Shown here: positions 35,259-49,459 of the stretch, one piece after another | Layout of the letters: every line of letters starts with the position of its first letter | Position numbering within the stretch: position 1 is the stretch's first letter | Origin: Actinernus sp. WN-2022 | Taxonomy: Eukaryota; Cnidaria; Anthozoa; Actiniaria; Actinernidae | Length of the DNA stretch: 64,000 nt | Reading direction: 5' to 3' | Assembly (NCBI GenBank): GCA_030867875.1 | Contig: JAOWCC010001616.1 | Coordinates: forward strand, 1 to 64,000 | Position numbers and translations under genes: made by a program | Notes under the pieces: generated by a model | What the model saw: only the letters and a program-made list of their open reading frames with translations | Databases searched by the model: none | What the model was told of the DNA's origin: nothing

Positions 35259-35647
35259 ACCCTATGCATAAAGCTGGAACCTAATTTACGTAAATTCAGA
35301 ATTTTAACATTTGAAGAAAAATTGACACTGTATCCTGAAAGAGCAAGTACAAGTTATTCATCATGTGCAATTTAATAGTTTTATAACAAATTTCTCCAAA
35401 GTTATTACCATTTACCGCTCAGGAAAAACATGAAAGCGAGGCTGGTAGGGCCTGGCTGACTATTTTCATACAAATCTCTCTTATTTCAAAAGTTTATTAC
35501 TCTGTAGCAATGTAACTTATGACACTCAAATTTCACAGGATTACTTATTTTTGCATGTTCTTTTACGTGACAATGTTGGTTTTCACAAATATTTATTGCT
35601 GACTGGAGAAATCCCGTTGTAATGAAAATGTCCTTTATGCATAGGGT
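35259..35647. mobile_element. 389-bp MITE-like element, copy 1
   Basis: The element starts ACCCTATGCATAAAG and ends with the inverse CTTTATGCATAGGGT (15-bp terminal inverted repeats), flanked by GTATAG at 35253-35258 and 35648-35653, a 6-bp target duplication. Removing it restores the monomer sequence gccgtatagtgcatcg. It encodes no protein and contains a 14-bp palindrome AATTTACGTAAATT at 35283-35296. It looks like a non-autonomous DNA transposon. A 6-bp duplication is not the pattern of the commonest families (TA for mariner, TTAA for piggyBac, 8 bp for hAT). Confidence 0.88.
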
Positions 35648-38263
35648 GTATAGTGCATCGAAATCCATTACAAGCTCGAGAAATGGCGCCACATTGACAT
35701 TTAGGTAACATAAGTAAGTTAATGTGTACCTGTTGTCTTCAAAAGCCAGAAAGTCACTTTTCAACTTTTTCCCCCGATTTTGTCAGACCTAGCGGAAAAT
35801 GCTCATTGTCACTAAGCAAATAGTCACGCCAAACTTCAGGCAAATCGGTTGTTCACGAAAAAGTTCGAAATTCCACACCCCTCCATTCAAAACACCCCCC
35901 CCCCTCCCCCCATAAAATACCTAGAGATCAGGAACTCGTCTTTTTGCCGTTTTCTTGAAAGGGTAAATGACAGCTAAAGATTTTATTGGCCTTTCTAGCC
36001 TATAATTTACTTGTGTTGTGTTAGATCTATCCCATAATTTCTTTATTGGAGAGCTAGAGGTTTGGGTTTGGTTAGAAAAAGGCCATTTTCTGGTATTTGT
36101 ACTCAATATACAGGTAACTTCCATCGATTAATCTTAATCTACAGAAGAGAACGTTGTATTGCCGTATAGTGCATCGAAATCCATTACAAGATCGAGAAAT
36201 GGCGCCACATTGACATTTAGGTAACATAAGTAAGTTAATGTGTACCTGTTGTCTTCAAAAGCCAGAAAGTCACTTTTCAACTTTTTCCCCCCGATTTTTG
36301 TCAGACCTAGCGGAAAATGCTCATTGTCACTAAGCAAATCGTCACGCCAAACTTCAGGCAAATCGGTTGTTCAAGAAAAAGTTCGAAATTCCACACCCCT
36401 CCACTCAAAACACCCCCCCCCCCCCCCCCTCCCCCCATAAAATACCTAGAGATCAGGAACTCGTCTTTTTGCCGTTTTCTTGAAAGGGCAAATGACAGCT
36501 AAAGATTTTTCTGGCCTTTCTAGCCTATAATTTACTTGGGTTGTGTTAGATCTATCCCATAATTTCTTTATTAGAGAGCTAGAGGTTTGGGTTTGGTTAG
36601 AAAAAGGCGATTTTCTTGTATTTGTACTCAATATACAGGAAACTTCCATCGATTAATCTTAATCTACAGGAAGAGAACGTTGTATTGCCGTATAGTGCAT
36701 CGAAATCCATTAAAAGCTCGAGAAATGGCGCCACATTGACATTTAGGTAACATAAGTAAGTTAATGTGTACCTGTTGTCTTTAAAAGCCAGAAAGTCACT
36801 TTTCAACTTTTTCCCCCCGATTTTTGTCAGACCTAGCGGAAAATGCTCATTGTCACTAAGCAAATCGTCACGCCAAACTTCAGGCAAATCGGTTGTTCAC
36901 GAAAAAGTTCGAAATTCTACACCCCTCCACTCAAAACACCCCCCCCCCCCCCTCCCCCCCATAAAATACCTAGAGATCAGGAACTCGTCTTTTTGCCGTT
37001 TTCTTGAAAGGGCAAATGACAGCTAAAGATTTTTCTGGCCTTTCTAGCCTATAATTTACTTGTGTTGTGTTAGATCTATCCCATAATTTCTTTATTGGAG
37101 AGCTAGAGGTTTGGGTTTGGTTAGAAAAAAGGCCATTTTCTGGTATTTGTACTCAATATACAGGAAACTTCCATCGATTAATCTTAATCTACAGGAAGAG
37201 AACGTTGTATTGCCGTATAGTGCATCGAAATCCATTACAAGCTCGAGAAATGGCGCCACATTGACATTTAGGTAACATAAGTAAGTTAATGTGTACCTGT
37301 TGTCTTCAAAAGCCAGAAAGTCACTTTTCAACTTTTTCCCCCCGATTTTTGTCAGACCTAGCGGAAAATGCTCATTGTCACTAAGCAAATCGTCACGCCA
37401 AACTTCAGGCAAATCGGTTGTTCACGAAAAAGTTCGAAATTCCACACCCCTCCACTCAAAACACCCCCCCCCCCCTCCCCCCATAAAATACCTAGAGATC
37501 AGGAACTCGTCTTTTTGCCGTTTTCTTGAAAGGGCAAATGACAGCTAAATATTTTTCTGGCCTTTCTAGCCTATAATTTACTTGTGTTGTGTTAGATCTA
37601 TCCCATAATTTCTTTATTGGAGAGCTAGAGGTTTGGGTTTGGTTAGAAAAAGGCCATTTTCTGGTATTTGTACTCAATATACAGGAAACGTCCATCGATT
37701 AATCTTAATCTACAGGAAGAGAACGTTGTATTGCCGTATTGTGTATCGAAATCCATTAAAAGCTCGAGAAATGGCGCCACATTGACATTTAGGTAACATA
37801 AGTAAGTTAATGTGTACCTGTTGTCTTTAAAAGCCAGAAAGTCACTTTTCAATTTTTTTTCCCCGATTTTTGTCAGACCTAGCGGAAAATGCTCATTGTC
37901 ACTAAGCAAATCGTCACGCCAAACTTCAGGCAAATCGGTTGTTCACGAAAAAGTTCGAAAATCTACACCCCTCCACTCAAAACACCCTCCCCCCTCCTCC
38001 CCCCATAAAATACCTAGAGATCAGGAACTCGTCTTTTTGCCGTTTTCTTGAAAGGGCAAATGACAGCTAAAGATTTTTCTGGCCTTTCTAGCCTATAATT
38101 TACTTGTGTTGTGTTAGATCTATCCCATAATTTCTTTATTGGAGAGCTAGAGGTTTGGGTTTGGTTAGACAAAGGCCATTTTCTGGTATTTGTACTCAAT
38201 ATACAGGAAACTTCCATCGATTAATCTTAATCTACAGGAAGAGAACGTTGTATTGCCGTATAG

Positions 38264-38652
38264 ACCCTATGCATAAAGCTGGAACCTAATTTACGTAAAT
38301 TCAGAATTTTAACATTTGAAGAAAAATTGACACTGTATCCTGAAAGAGCAAGTACAAGTTATTCATCATGTGCAATTTAATAGTTTTATAACAAATTTCT
38401 CCAAAGTTATTACCATTTACCGCTCAGGAAAAACATGAAAGCGAGGCTGGTAGGGCCTGGCTGACTATTTTCATACAAATCTCTCTTATTTCAAAAGTTT
38501 ATTACTCTGTAGCAATGTAACTTATGACACTCAAATTTCACAGGATTACTTATTTTTGCATGTTCTTTTACGTGACAATGTTGGTTTTCACAAATATTTA
38601 TTGCTGACTGGAGAAATCCCGTTGTAATGAAAATGTCCTTTATGCATAGGGT
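38264..38652. mobile_element. 389-bp MITE-like element, copy 2
   Basis: Same ends, length and GTATAG flanks as copy 1, at the same base of the monomer. It lies in the monomer subtype with gttagaCaaagg, as do all copies. Confidence 0.88.
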
Positions 38653-40750
38653 GTATAGTGCATCGAAATCCATTACAAGCTCGAGAAATGGCGCCACATT
38701 GACATTTAGGTAACATAAGTAAGTTAATGTGTACCTGTTGTCTTCAAAAGCCAGAACGTCACTTTTCAACTTTTCCCCCCCGATTTTTGTCAGACCTAGC
38801 GGAAAATGCTCATTGTCACTAAGCAAATAGTCACGCCAAACTTCAGGCAAATCGGTTGTTCACGAAAAAGTTCGAAATTCCACACCCCTCCATTCAAAAC
38901 ACCCCCCCCCCCCTCCCCCCATAAAATACCTAGAGATCAGGAACTCGTCTTTTTGCCGTTTTCTTTAAAGGGTAAATGACAGCTAAAGATTTTTCTGGCC
39001 TTTCTAGCCTATAATTTACTTGTGTTGTGTTAGATCTATCCCATAATTTCTTTATTGGAGAGCTAGAGGTTTGGGTTTGGTTAGAAAAAGGCCATTTTCT
39101 GGTATTTGTACTCAATATACAGGTAACTTCCATCGATTAATCTTAATCTACAGGAAGAGAACGTTGTATTGCCGTATAGTGCATCGAAATCCATTACAAG
39201 ATCGAGAAATGGCGCCACATTGACATTTAGGTAACATAAGTAAGTTAATGTGTACCTGTTGTCTTCAAAAGCCAGAAAGTCACTTTTCAACTTTTTCCCC
39301 CCGATTTTTGTCAGACCTAGCGGAAAATGCCCATTGTCACTAAGCAAATCGTCACGCCAAACTTCAGGCAAATCGGTTGTTCACGAAAAAGTTCGAAATT
39401 CTACACCCCTCCACTCAAAACACCCACCCCCCCCCCCCTCCCCCCATAAAATACCTAGAGATCAGGAACTCGTCTTTTTGCCGTTTTCTTGACAGGGCAA
39501 ATGACAGCTAAAGATTTTTCTGGCCTTTCTAGCCTATAATTTACTTGTGTTGTGTTAGATCTATCCCATAATTTCTTTATTGGAGAGCTAGAGGTTTGGG
39601 TTTGGTTAGAAAAAGGCCATTTTCTGGTATTTGTACTCAATATACAGGAAACTTCCATCGATTAATCTTAATCTACAGGAAGAGAACGTTGTATTGCCGT
39701 ATAGTGCATCGAAATCCATTACAAGCTCGAGAAATGGCGCCACATTGACATTTAGGTAACATAAGTAAGTTAATGTGTACCTGTTGTCTTCAAAAGCCAG
39801 AAAGTCACTTTTCAACTTTTTCCCCCCGATTTTTGTCAGACCTAGCGGAAAATGCTCATTGTCACTAAGCAAATCGTCACGCCAAACTTCAGGCAAATCG
39901 GTTGTTCACGAAAAAGTTCGAAATTCCACACCCCTCCACTCAAAACACCCCCCCCCCCCCCCTCCCCCCATAAAATACCTAGAGATCAGGAACTCGTCTT
40001 TTTGCCGTTTTCTTGAAAGGGCAAATGACAGCTAAATATTTTTCTGGCCTTTCTAGCCTATAATTTACTTGTGTTGTGTTAGATTTATCCCATAATTTCT
40101 TTATTGGAGAGCTAGAGGTTTGGGTTTGGTTAGAAAAAGGCCATTTTCTGGTATTTGTACTCAATATACAGGAAACGTCCATCGATTAATCTTAATCTAC
40201 AGGAAGAGAACGTTGTATTGCCGTATTGTGTATCGAAATCCATTAAAAGCTCGAGAAATGGCGCCACATTGACATTTAGGTAACATAAGTAAGTTAATGT
40301 GTACCTGTTGTCTTTAAAAGCCAGAAAGTCACTTTTCAATTTTTTTTCCCCGATTTTTGTCAGACCTAGCGGAAAATGCTCATTGTCACTAAGCAAATCG
40401 TCACGCCAAACTTCAGGCAAATCGGTTGTTCACGAAAAAGTTCGAAAATCTACACCCCTCCACTCAAAACACCCTCCCCCCTCCTCCCCCCATAAAATAC
40501 CTAGAGATCAGGAACTCGTCTTTTTGCCGTTTTCTTGAAAGGGCAAATGACAGCTAAAGATTTTTCTGGCCTTTCTAGCCTATAATTTACTTGTGTTGTG
40601 TTAGATCTATCCCATAATTTCTTTATTGGAGAGCTAGAGGTTTGGGTTTGGTTAGACAAAGGCCATTTTCTGGTATTTGTACTCAATATACAGGAAACTT
40701 CCATCGATTAATCTTAATCTACAGGAAGAGAACGTTGTATTGCCGTATAG

Positions 40751-41139
40751 ACCCTATGCATAAAGCTGGAACCTAATTTACGTAAATTCAGAATTTTAAC
40801 ATTTGAAGAAAAATTGACACTGTATCCTGAAAGAGCAAGTACAAGTTATTCATCATGTGCAATTTAATAGTTTTATAACAAATTTCTCCAAAGTTATTAC
40901 CATTTACCGCTCAGGAAAAACATGAAAGCGAGGCTGGTAGGGCCTGGCTGACTATTTTCATACAAATCTCTCTTATTTCAAAAGTTTATTACTCTGTAGC
41001 AATGTAACTTATGACACTCAAATTTCACAGGATTACTTATTTTTGCATGTTCTTTTACGTGACAATGTTGGTTTTCACAAATATTTATTGCTGACTGGAG
41101 AAATCCCGTTGTAATGAAAATGTCCTTTATGCATAGGGT
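40751..41139. mobile_element. 389-bp MITE-like element, copy 3
   Basis: 2487 bp downstream of copy 2, and its partner in the nested higher-order repeat. No sequence difference from copy 2 was noticed. Confidence 0.88.
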
Positions 41140-44100
41140 GTATAGTGCATCGAAATCCATTACAAGCTCGAGAAATGGCGCCACATTGACATTTAGGTAA
41201 CATAAGTAAGTTAATGTGTACCTGTTGTCTTCAAAAGCCAGAACGTCACTTTTCAACTTTTCCCCCCCGATTTTTGTCAGACCTAGCGGAAAATGCTCAT
41301 TGTCACTAAGCAAATAGTCACGCCAAACTTCAGGCAAATCGGTTGTTCACGAAAAAGTTCGAAATTCCACACCCCTCCATTCAAAACACCCCCCCCCCCC
41401 CTCCCCCCATAAAATACCTAGAGATCAGGAACTCGTCTTTTTGCCGTTTTCTTTAAAGGGTAAATGACAGCTAAAGATTTTTCTGGCCTTTCTAGCCTAT
41501 AATTTACTTGTGTTGTGTTAGATCTATCCCATAATTTCTTTATTGGAGAGCTAGAGGTTTGGGTTTGGTTAGAAAAAGGCCATTTTCTGGTATTTGTACT
41601 CAATATACAGGTAACTTCCATCGATTAATCTTAATCTACAGGAAGAGAACGTTGTATTGCCGTATAGTGCATCGAAATCCATTACAAGATCGAGAAATGG
41701 CGCCACATTGACATTTAGGTAACATAAGTAAGTTAATGTGTACCTGTTGTCTTCAAAAGCCAGAAAGTCACTTTTCAACTTTTTCCCCCCGATTTTTGTC
41801 AGACCTAGCGGAAAATGCTCATTGTCACTAAGCAAATCGTCACGCCAAACTTCAGGCAAATCGGTTGTTCACGAAAAAGTTCGAAATTCTACACCCCTCC
41901 ACTCAAAACACCCACCCCCCCCCCCCTCCCCCCATAAAATACCTAGAGATCAGGAACTCGTCTTTTTGCCGTTTTCTTGAAAGGGCAAATGACAGCTAAA
42001 GATTTTATTGGCCTTTCTAGCCTATAATTTACTTGTGTTGTGTTAGATCTATCCCATAATTTCTTTATTGGAGAGCTAGAGGTTTGGGTTTGGTTAGCAA
42101 AAGGCCATGTTCTGGTATTTGTACTCAATATACAGGAAACTTCCATCGATTAATCTTAATCTACAGGAAGAGAACGTTGTATTGCCGTATAGTGCATCGA
42201 AATCCATTAAAAGCTCGAGAAATGGCGCCACATTGACATTTAGGTAACATAAGTAAGTTAATGTGTACCTGGTGTCTTTAAAAGCCAGAAAGTCACTTTT
42301 CAACTTTTTCCCCCCGATTTCTGTCAGACCTAGCGGAAAATGCTCATTGTCACTAATCAAATCGTCACGCCAAACTTCAGGCAAATCGGTTGTTCACGAA
42401 AAAGTTCGAAATTCTACACCCCTCCACTCAAAACACCCTCCCCCCCCCCTCCCCCATAAAATACCTAGAGATCAGGAACTCGTCTTTTTGCCGTTTTCTT
42501 GAAAGGGCAAATGACAGCTAAAGATTTTTCTGGCCTTTCTAGCCTATAATTGACTTGTGTTGTGTTAGATCTATCCCATAATTTCTTTATTTGAGAGCTA
42601 GAGGTTTGGGTTTGGTTAGAAAAAGGCCATTTTCTGGTATTTGTACTCAATATACAGGAAACTTCCATCGATTAATCTTAATCTACAGGAAGAGAACGTT
42701 GTATTGCCGTATAGTGCATCGAAATCCATTAAAAGGTCGAGAAATGGCGCCACATTGACATTTAGGTAACATGATTAAGTTAATGTGTACCTGTTGTCTT
42801 TAAAAGCCAGAAAGTCACTTTTCAACTTTTTTCCCCGATTTTTGTCAGACCTAGCGGAAAATGCTCATTGTCACTAAGCAAATCGTCACGCCAAACTTCA
42901 GGCAAATCGGTTGTTCACGAAAAAGTTCGAAATTCTACACCCCTCCACTCAAAACACCCTCCCCCCCCCTCCCCCCATAAAATACCTAGAGATCAGGAAC
43001 TCGTCTTTTTGCCGTTTTCTTGAAAGGGCAAATGACAGCTAAAGATTTTTCTGGCCTTTCTAGCCTATAATTGACTTGTGTTGTGTTAGATCTATCCCAT
43101 AATTTCTTTATTGGAGAGCTAGAGGTTTGGGTTTGGTTAGAAAAAGGCCATTTTCTGGTATTTGTACTCAATATACAGGAAACTTCCATCGATTAATCTT
43201 AATCTACAGGAAGAGAACGTTGTATTGCCGTATAGTGCATCGAAATCCATTAAAAGGTCGAGAAATGGCGCCACATTGACATTTAGGTAACATAAGTAAG
43301 TTAATGTGTACCTGTTGTCTTTAAAAGCCAGAAAGTCACTTTTCAACATTTTTTCCCCGATTTTTGTCAGACCTAGCGGAAAACGCTCATTGTCACTAAG
43401 CAAATCGTCACGCCAAACTTCAGGCAAATCGGTTGTTCCCGAAAAAGTTCGAAATTCTACACCCCTCCACTCAAAAGACCCTCCCCCCCTCCCCCCTCCC
43501 CCCATAAAATACCTAGAGATCAGGAACTCGTCTTTTTGCCGTTTTCTTGAAAGGGCAAATGACAGCTAAAGATTTTTCTGGCCTTTCTAGCCTATAATTT
43601 ACTTGTGTTGTGGTAGATCTATCCCATAATTTCTTTATTGGAGAGCTAGAGGTTTGGGTTTGGTTAGAAAAAGGCCATTTTCTGGTATTTGTACTCAACA
43701 TACAGGAAACTTCCATCGATTAATCTTAATCTACAGGAAGAGAACGTTGTATTGCCGTATAGTGCATCGAAATCCATTAAAAGCTCGAGAAATGGCGCCA
43801 CATTGACATTTAGGTAACATAAGTAAGTTAATGTGTACCTGTTGTCTTTAAAAGCCAGAAAGTCACTTTTCAACTTTTTTTCCCCGATTTTTGTCAGACT
43901 TAGCGGAAAATGCTCATTGTCACTAAGCAAATCGTCACGCCAAACTTCAGGCAAATCGGTTGTTCACGAAAAAGTTCGAAATTCCACACCCCTCCACTCA
44001 AAGCACTCTCCCCCCCCCCCCCCCCCTCCCCCCAGAAAATACCTAGAGATCAGGAACTCGTCTTTTTGCCGTTTTCTTGAAAGGGCAAATGACAGCTAAA

Positions 44101-44204
44101 GATTTTTCTGGCCTTTCTAGCCTATAATTTATTTGTGTTGTGTTAGATCTATCCCATAATTTCTTTATTGGAGAGCTAGAGGTTTGGGTTTGGTTAGAAA
44201 AAGG

Positions 44205-44402
44205 CCATTTTCTGGTATTTGTACTCAATATACAGCAAACTTCCATCGATTAATCTTAATCTACAGGAAGAGAACGTTGTATTGCCGTATAGTGCATCGA
44301 AATCCATTTTCTGGTATTTGTACTCAATATACAGCAAACTTCCATCGATTAATCTTAATCTACAGGAAGAGAACGTTGTATTGCCGTATACTGCATCGAA
44401 AT
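44205..44402. repeat. 99-bp tandem duplication inside a monomer (block B)
   Basis: Same duplication as at 30392-30589, with copies starting at 44205 and 44304 and the same CCATT junction. It was therefore present before the 13.8-kb block was duplicated. Confidence 0.9.
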
Positions 44403-47400
44403 CCATTAAAAGCTCGAGAAATGGCGCCACATTGACATTTAGGTAACATAAGTAAGTTAATGTGTACCTGTTGTCTTTAAAAGCCAGAAAGTCACTTTTC
44501 AACTTTTCCCCCCCGATTTTTGTCAGACCTAGCGGAAAATGCTCATTGTCACTAAGCAAATCGTCACGCCAAACTTCAGGCAAATCGGTTGTTCACGAAA
44601 AAGTTCGAAATTCTACACCCCTCCACTCAAAACACCCTCCCCCCATAAAATACCTAGAGATCAGGAACTCGTCTTTTTGCCGATTTCTTGAAAGGGCAAA
44701 TGACAGCTAAAGATTTTACTGGCCTTTCTAGCCTATAATTTACTTGTGTTGTGTTAGATCTATCCCATAATTTCTTTATTGGAGAGCTAGAGGTTTGGGT
44801 TTGGTTAGAAAAAGGCCATTTTCTGGTATTTGTACTCAATATACAGGAAACTTCCATCCATTAATCTTAATCTACAGGAAGAGAACGTTGTATTGCCGTA
44901 TAGTGCATCGAAATCCATTAAAAGCTCGAGAAGTGGCGCCACATTGACATTTAGGTAACATAAGTAAGTTAATGTGTACCTGTTGTCTTTAAAAGCCAGA
45001 AAGTCACTTTTCAACATTTTTTCCCCGATTTTTGTCAGACCTAGCGGAAAACGCTCATTGTCACTAAGCAAATCGCCACGCCAAACTTCAGGCAAATCGG
45101 TTGTTCACGAAAAAGTTCGAAATTCTACACCCCTCCACTCAAAACACCCTCCCCCCCCCTCCCCCCATAAAATACCTAGAGATCAGGAACTCGTCTTTTT
45201 GCCGTTTTCTTGAAAGGGCAAATGACAGCTAAAGATTTTTCTGGCCTTTCTAGCCTATAATTTACTTGTGTTGTGTTAGATCTATCCCATAATTTCTTTA
45301 TTGGAGAGCTAGAGGTTTGGGTTTGGTTAGAAAAAGGCCATTTTCTGGTATTTGTACTCAATATACAGGAAACGTCCATCGATTAATCTTAATCTACAGG
45401 AAGAGAACGTTGTATTGCCGTATTGTGCATCGAAATCCATTAAAAGCTCGAGAAATGGCGCCACATTGACATTTAGGTAACATAAGTAAGTTAATGTGTA
45501 CCTGTTGTCTTTAAAAGCCAGAAAGTCACTGTTCAACTTTTTTTCCCCGATTTCTGTCAGACCTAGCGGAAAATGCTCATTGCCACTAAGCAAATCGTCA
45601 CGCCAAACTTCAGGCAAATCGGTTGTTCACGAAAAAGTTCGAAATTCTACACCCCTCCACTCAAAACACCCTCCCCCCATAAAATACCTAGAGATCAGGA
45701 ACTCGTCTTTTTGCCGTTTTTTTGAAAGGGCAAATGACAGCTAAAGATTTTTCTGGCCTTTCTAGCCTATAATTTACTTGGGTTGTGTTAGATCTATCCC
45801 ATAATTTCTTTATTGGAGAGCTAGAGGTTTGGGTTTGGTTAGAAAAAGGCGATTTTCTTGTATTTGTACTCAATATACAGGAAACTTCCATCGATTAATC
45901 TTAATCTACAGGAAGAGAACGTTGTATTGCCGTATAGTGCATCGAAATCCATTAAAAGCTCGAGAAATGGCGCCACATTGACATTTAGGTAACATAAGTA
46001 AGTTAATGTGTACCTGTTGTCTTTAAAAGCCAGAAAGTCACTTTTCAACTTTTTTCCCCCGATTTTTGTCAGACCTAGCGGAAAATGCTCATTGTCACTA
46101 AGCAAATCGTCACGCCAAACTTCAGGCAAATCGGTTGTTCACAAAAAAGTTCGAAATTCTACACCCATCCACTCAAAACACCCTCCCCCCCCCTCCCCCC
46201 ATAAAATACCTAGAGATCAGGAACTCGTCTTTTTGCCGTTTTCTTGAAATGGCAAATGACAGCTAAATATTTTTCTGGCCTTTCTAACCTATAATTTACT
46301 TGTGTTGTGTTAGATCTATCCCACAATTTCTTTATTGGAGAGCTAGAGGTTTGGGTTTGGTTAGAAAAAGGCCATTTTCTGGTATTTGTACTCAATATAC
46401 AGTAAACTTCCATCGATTAATCTTAATCTACAGGAAGAGAACGTTGTATTGCCGTATAGTGCATCGAAATCCATTAAAAGCTCGAGAAATGGCGCCACAT
46501 TGACATTTAGGTAACATAAGTAAGTTAATGTGTACCTGTTGTCTTTAAAAGCCAGAAAGTCACTTTTCAACTTTTTTCCCCCGATTTTTGTCAGACCTAG
46601 CGGAAAATGCTCATTGTCACTAAGCAAATCGTCACGCCAAACTTCAGGCAAATCGGTTGTTCACGAAAAAGTTCGAAATTCTACACCCCTCCACTCAAAA
46701 CACCCTCCCCCCCCCTCCCCCCATAAAATACCTAGAGATCAGGAACTCGTCTTTTTGCCGTTTTCTTGAAAGGGCAAATGACAGCTAAAGATTTTTCTGG
46801 CCTTTCTAGCCTATAATTTACTTGTGTTGTGTTAGATCTATCCCATAATTTCTTTATTGGAGAGCTAGAGGTTTGGGTTTGGTTAGAAAAAGGCCATTTT
46901 CTGGTATTTGTACTCAATATACAGTAAACTTCCATCGATTAATCTTAATCTACAGGAAGAGAACGTTGTATTGCCGTATAGTGCATCGAAATCCATTAAA
47001 AGCTCGAGAAATGGCGCCATATTGACATTTAGGTAACATAAGTAAGTTAATGTGTACCTGTTGTCTTTAAAAGCCAGAAAGTCACTTTTCAACATTTTTT
47101 CCCCGATTTTTGTCAGACCTAGCGGAAATCGCTCATTGTCACTAAGCAAATCGTCACGCCAAACTTCAGGCAAATCGGTTGTTCACGAAAAAGTTCGAAA
47201 TTCTACACCCCTCCACTCAAAACACCCTCCCCCCCTCCTCCCCCCATAAAATACCTAGAGATCAGGAACTCGTCTTTTTGCCGTTTCCTTGAAAGGGCAA
47301 ATGACAGCTAAAGATTTTTCTGGCCTTTCTAGCCTATAATTTACTTGTGTTGTGTTAGATCTATCCCATAATTTCTTTATTGGAGAGCTAGAGGTTTGGG

Positions 47401-49070
47401 TTTGGTTAGAAAAAGGCCATTTTCTGGTATTTTTACTCAATATACAGGAAACTTCCATCGAGTAATCTTAATCTACAGGAAGAGAACGTTGTATTGCCGT
47501 ATAGTGCATCGAAATCCATTAAAAGCTCGAGAAATGGCGCCACATTGACATTTAGGTAACATAAGTAAGTTAATGTGTACCTGTTGTCTTTAAAAGCCAG
47601 AAAGTCACTTTTCAACATTTTTTCCCCGATTTTTGTCAGACCTAGCGGAAAATGCTCATTGTCACTAAGCAAATCGTCACGCCAAACTTCAGGCAAATCG
47701 GTTGTTCACGAAAAAGTTCGAAATTCTACACCCCTCCACTCAAAACACCCTCCCCCCCCCTCCCCCCATAAAATACCTAGAGATCAGGAACTCGTCTTTT
47801 TGCCGTTTTCTTGAAAGGGCAAATGACAGCTAAAGATTTTTCTGGCCTTTCTAGCCTATAATTTACTTGTGTTGTGTTAGATCTATCCCATAATTTCTTT
47901 ATTGGAGAGCTAGAGGTTTGGGTTTGGTTAGAAAAAGGCCATTTTCTGGTATTTGTACTCAATATACAGGAAACTTCCAGCGATTAATCTTAATCTACAG
48001 GAAGAGAACGTTGTATTGCCGTATAGTGTATCGAAATCCATTACAAGCTCGAGAAATGGCGCCACATTGACATTTAGGTAACATAAGTAAGTTAATGTGT
48101 ACCTGTTGTCTTCAAAAGCCAGAAAGTCACTTTTCAACTTTTTCCCCCCGATTTTTGTCAGACCTAGCGGAAAATGCTCATTGTCACTAAGCAAATCGTC
48201 ACGCCAAACTTCAGGCAAATCGGTTGTTCACGAAAAAGTTCGAAATTCCACACCCCTCCACTCAAAACACCCCCCCCCCCTCCCCCCATAAAATACCTAG
48301 AGATCAGGAACTCGTCTTTTTGCCGTTTTCTTGAAAGGGCAAATGACAGCTAAATATTTTTCTGGCCTTTCTAGCCTATAATTTACTTGTGTTGTGTTAG
48401 ATCTATCCCATAATTTCTTTATTGGAGAGCTAGAGGTTTGGGTTTGGTTAGAAAAAGGCCATTTTCTGGTATTTGTACTCAATATACAGGAAACGTCCAT
48501 CGATTAATCTTAATCTACAGGAAGAGAACGTTGTATTGCCGTATTGTGTATCGAAATCCATTAAAAGCTCGAGAAATGGCGCCACATTGACATTTAGGTA
48601 ACATAAGTAAGTTAATGTGTACCTGTTGTCTTTAAAAGCCAGAAAGTCACTTTTCAAATTTTTTTCCCCGATTTTTGTCAGACCTAGCGGAAAATGCTCA
48701 TTGTCACTAAGCAAATCGTCACGCCAAACTTCAGGCAAATCGGTTGTTCACGAAAAAGTTCGAAAATCTACACCCCTCCACTCAAAACACCCTCCCCCCC
48801 CTCCTCCCCCCATAAAATACCTAGAGATCAGGAACTCGTCTTTTTGCCGTTTTCTTGAAAGGGCAAATGACAGCTAAATATTTTTCTGGCCTTTCTAGCC
48901 TATAATTTACTTGTGTTGTGTTAGATCTATCCCATAATTTCTTTATTGGAGAGCTAGAGGTTTGGGTTTGGTTAGACAAAGGCCATTTTCTGGTATTTGT
49001 ACTCAATATACAGGAAACTTCCATCGATTAATCTTAATCTACAGGAAGAGAACGTTGTATTGCCGTATAG

Positions 49071-49459
49071 ACCCTATGCATAAAGCTGGAACCTAATTTA
49101 CGTAAATTCAGAATTTTAACATTTGAAGAAAAATTGACACTGTATCCTGAAAGAGCAAGTACAAGTTATTCATCATGTGCAATTTAATAGTTTTATAACA
49201 AATTTCTCCAAAGTTATTACCATTTACCGCTCAGGAAAAACATGAAAGCGAGGCTGGTAGGGCCTGGCTGACTATTTTCATACAAATCTCTCTTATTTCA
49301 AAAGTTTATTACTCTGTAGCAATGTAACTTATGACACTCAAATTTCACAGGATTACTTATTTTTGCATGTTCTTTTACGTGACAATGTTGGTTTTCACAA
49401 ATATTTATTGCTGACTGGAGAAATCCCGTTGTAATGAAAATGTCCTTTATGCATAGGGT
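49071..49459. mobile_element. 389-bp MITE-like element, copy 4
   Basis: The block B counterpart of copy 1 (offset 13812 bp), with the same terminal repeats and GTATAG flanks. Confidence 0.88.

Larger units (their letters stand above)
28127..41942. repeat. 24-monomer higher-order repeat block A (13.8 kb)
   Basis: The order of monomer subtypes and rare variants here recurs in block B at offsets of 13803-13816 bp. Shared rare features include acatGaTtaag (28956), the gaccctcccccctc C-tract (29660), the 99-bp duplication (30392), gccgAtttcttg (30867), the tttttttgaaag variant (31906), and MITE copies with the same neighbours. The edges are placed at monomer landmarks and are uncertain by about 100 bp. 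Block A ends where block B begins, so the duplication is direct and tandem. Confidence 0.88.
37492..41942. repeat. 2487-bp higher-order repeat nested in block A (1.8 copies)
   Basis: Four monomers (37492, 38014 with MITE, 38930, 39455) recur as 39979, 40501 with MITE, and 41418, at an offset of 2487 bp. The second copy stops at the block A/B boundary after three monomers. Shared private variants include gccagaaCgtcac and ttctttaaagggTaaatg. Confidence 0.85.

Noticed and set aside
38491..38850. 119-codon minus-strand frame across MITE and satellite
   Set aside because: It is a chance fusion of satellite frame and non-coding MITE sequence, duplicated with the higher-order repeat.
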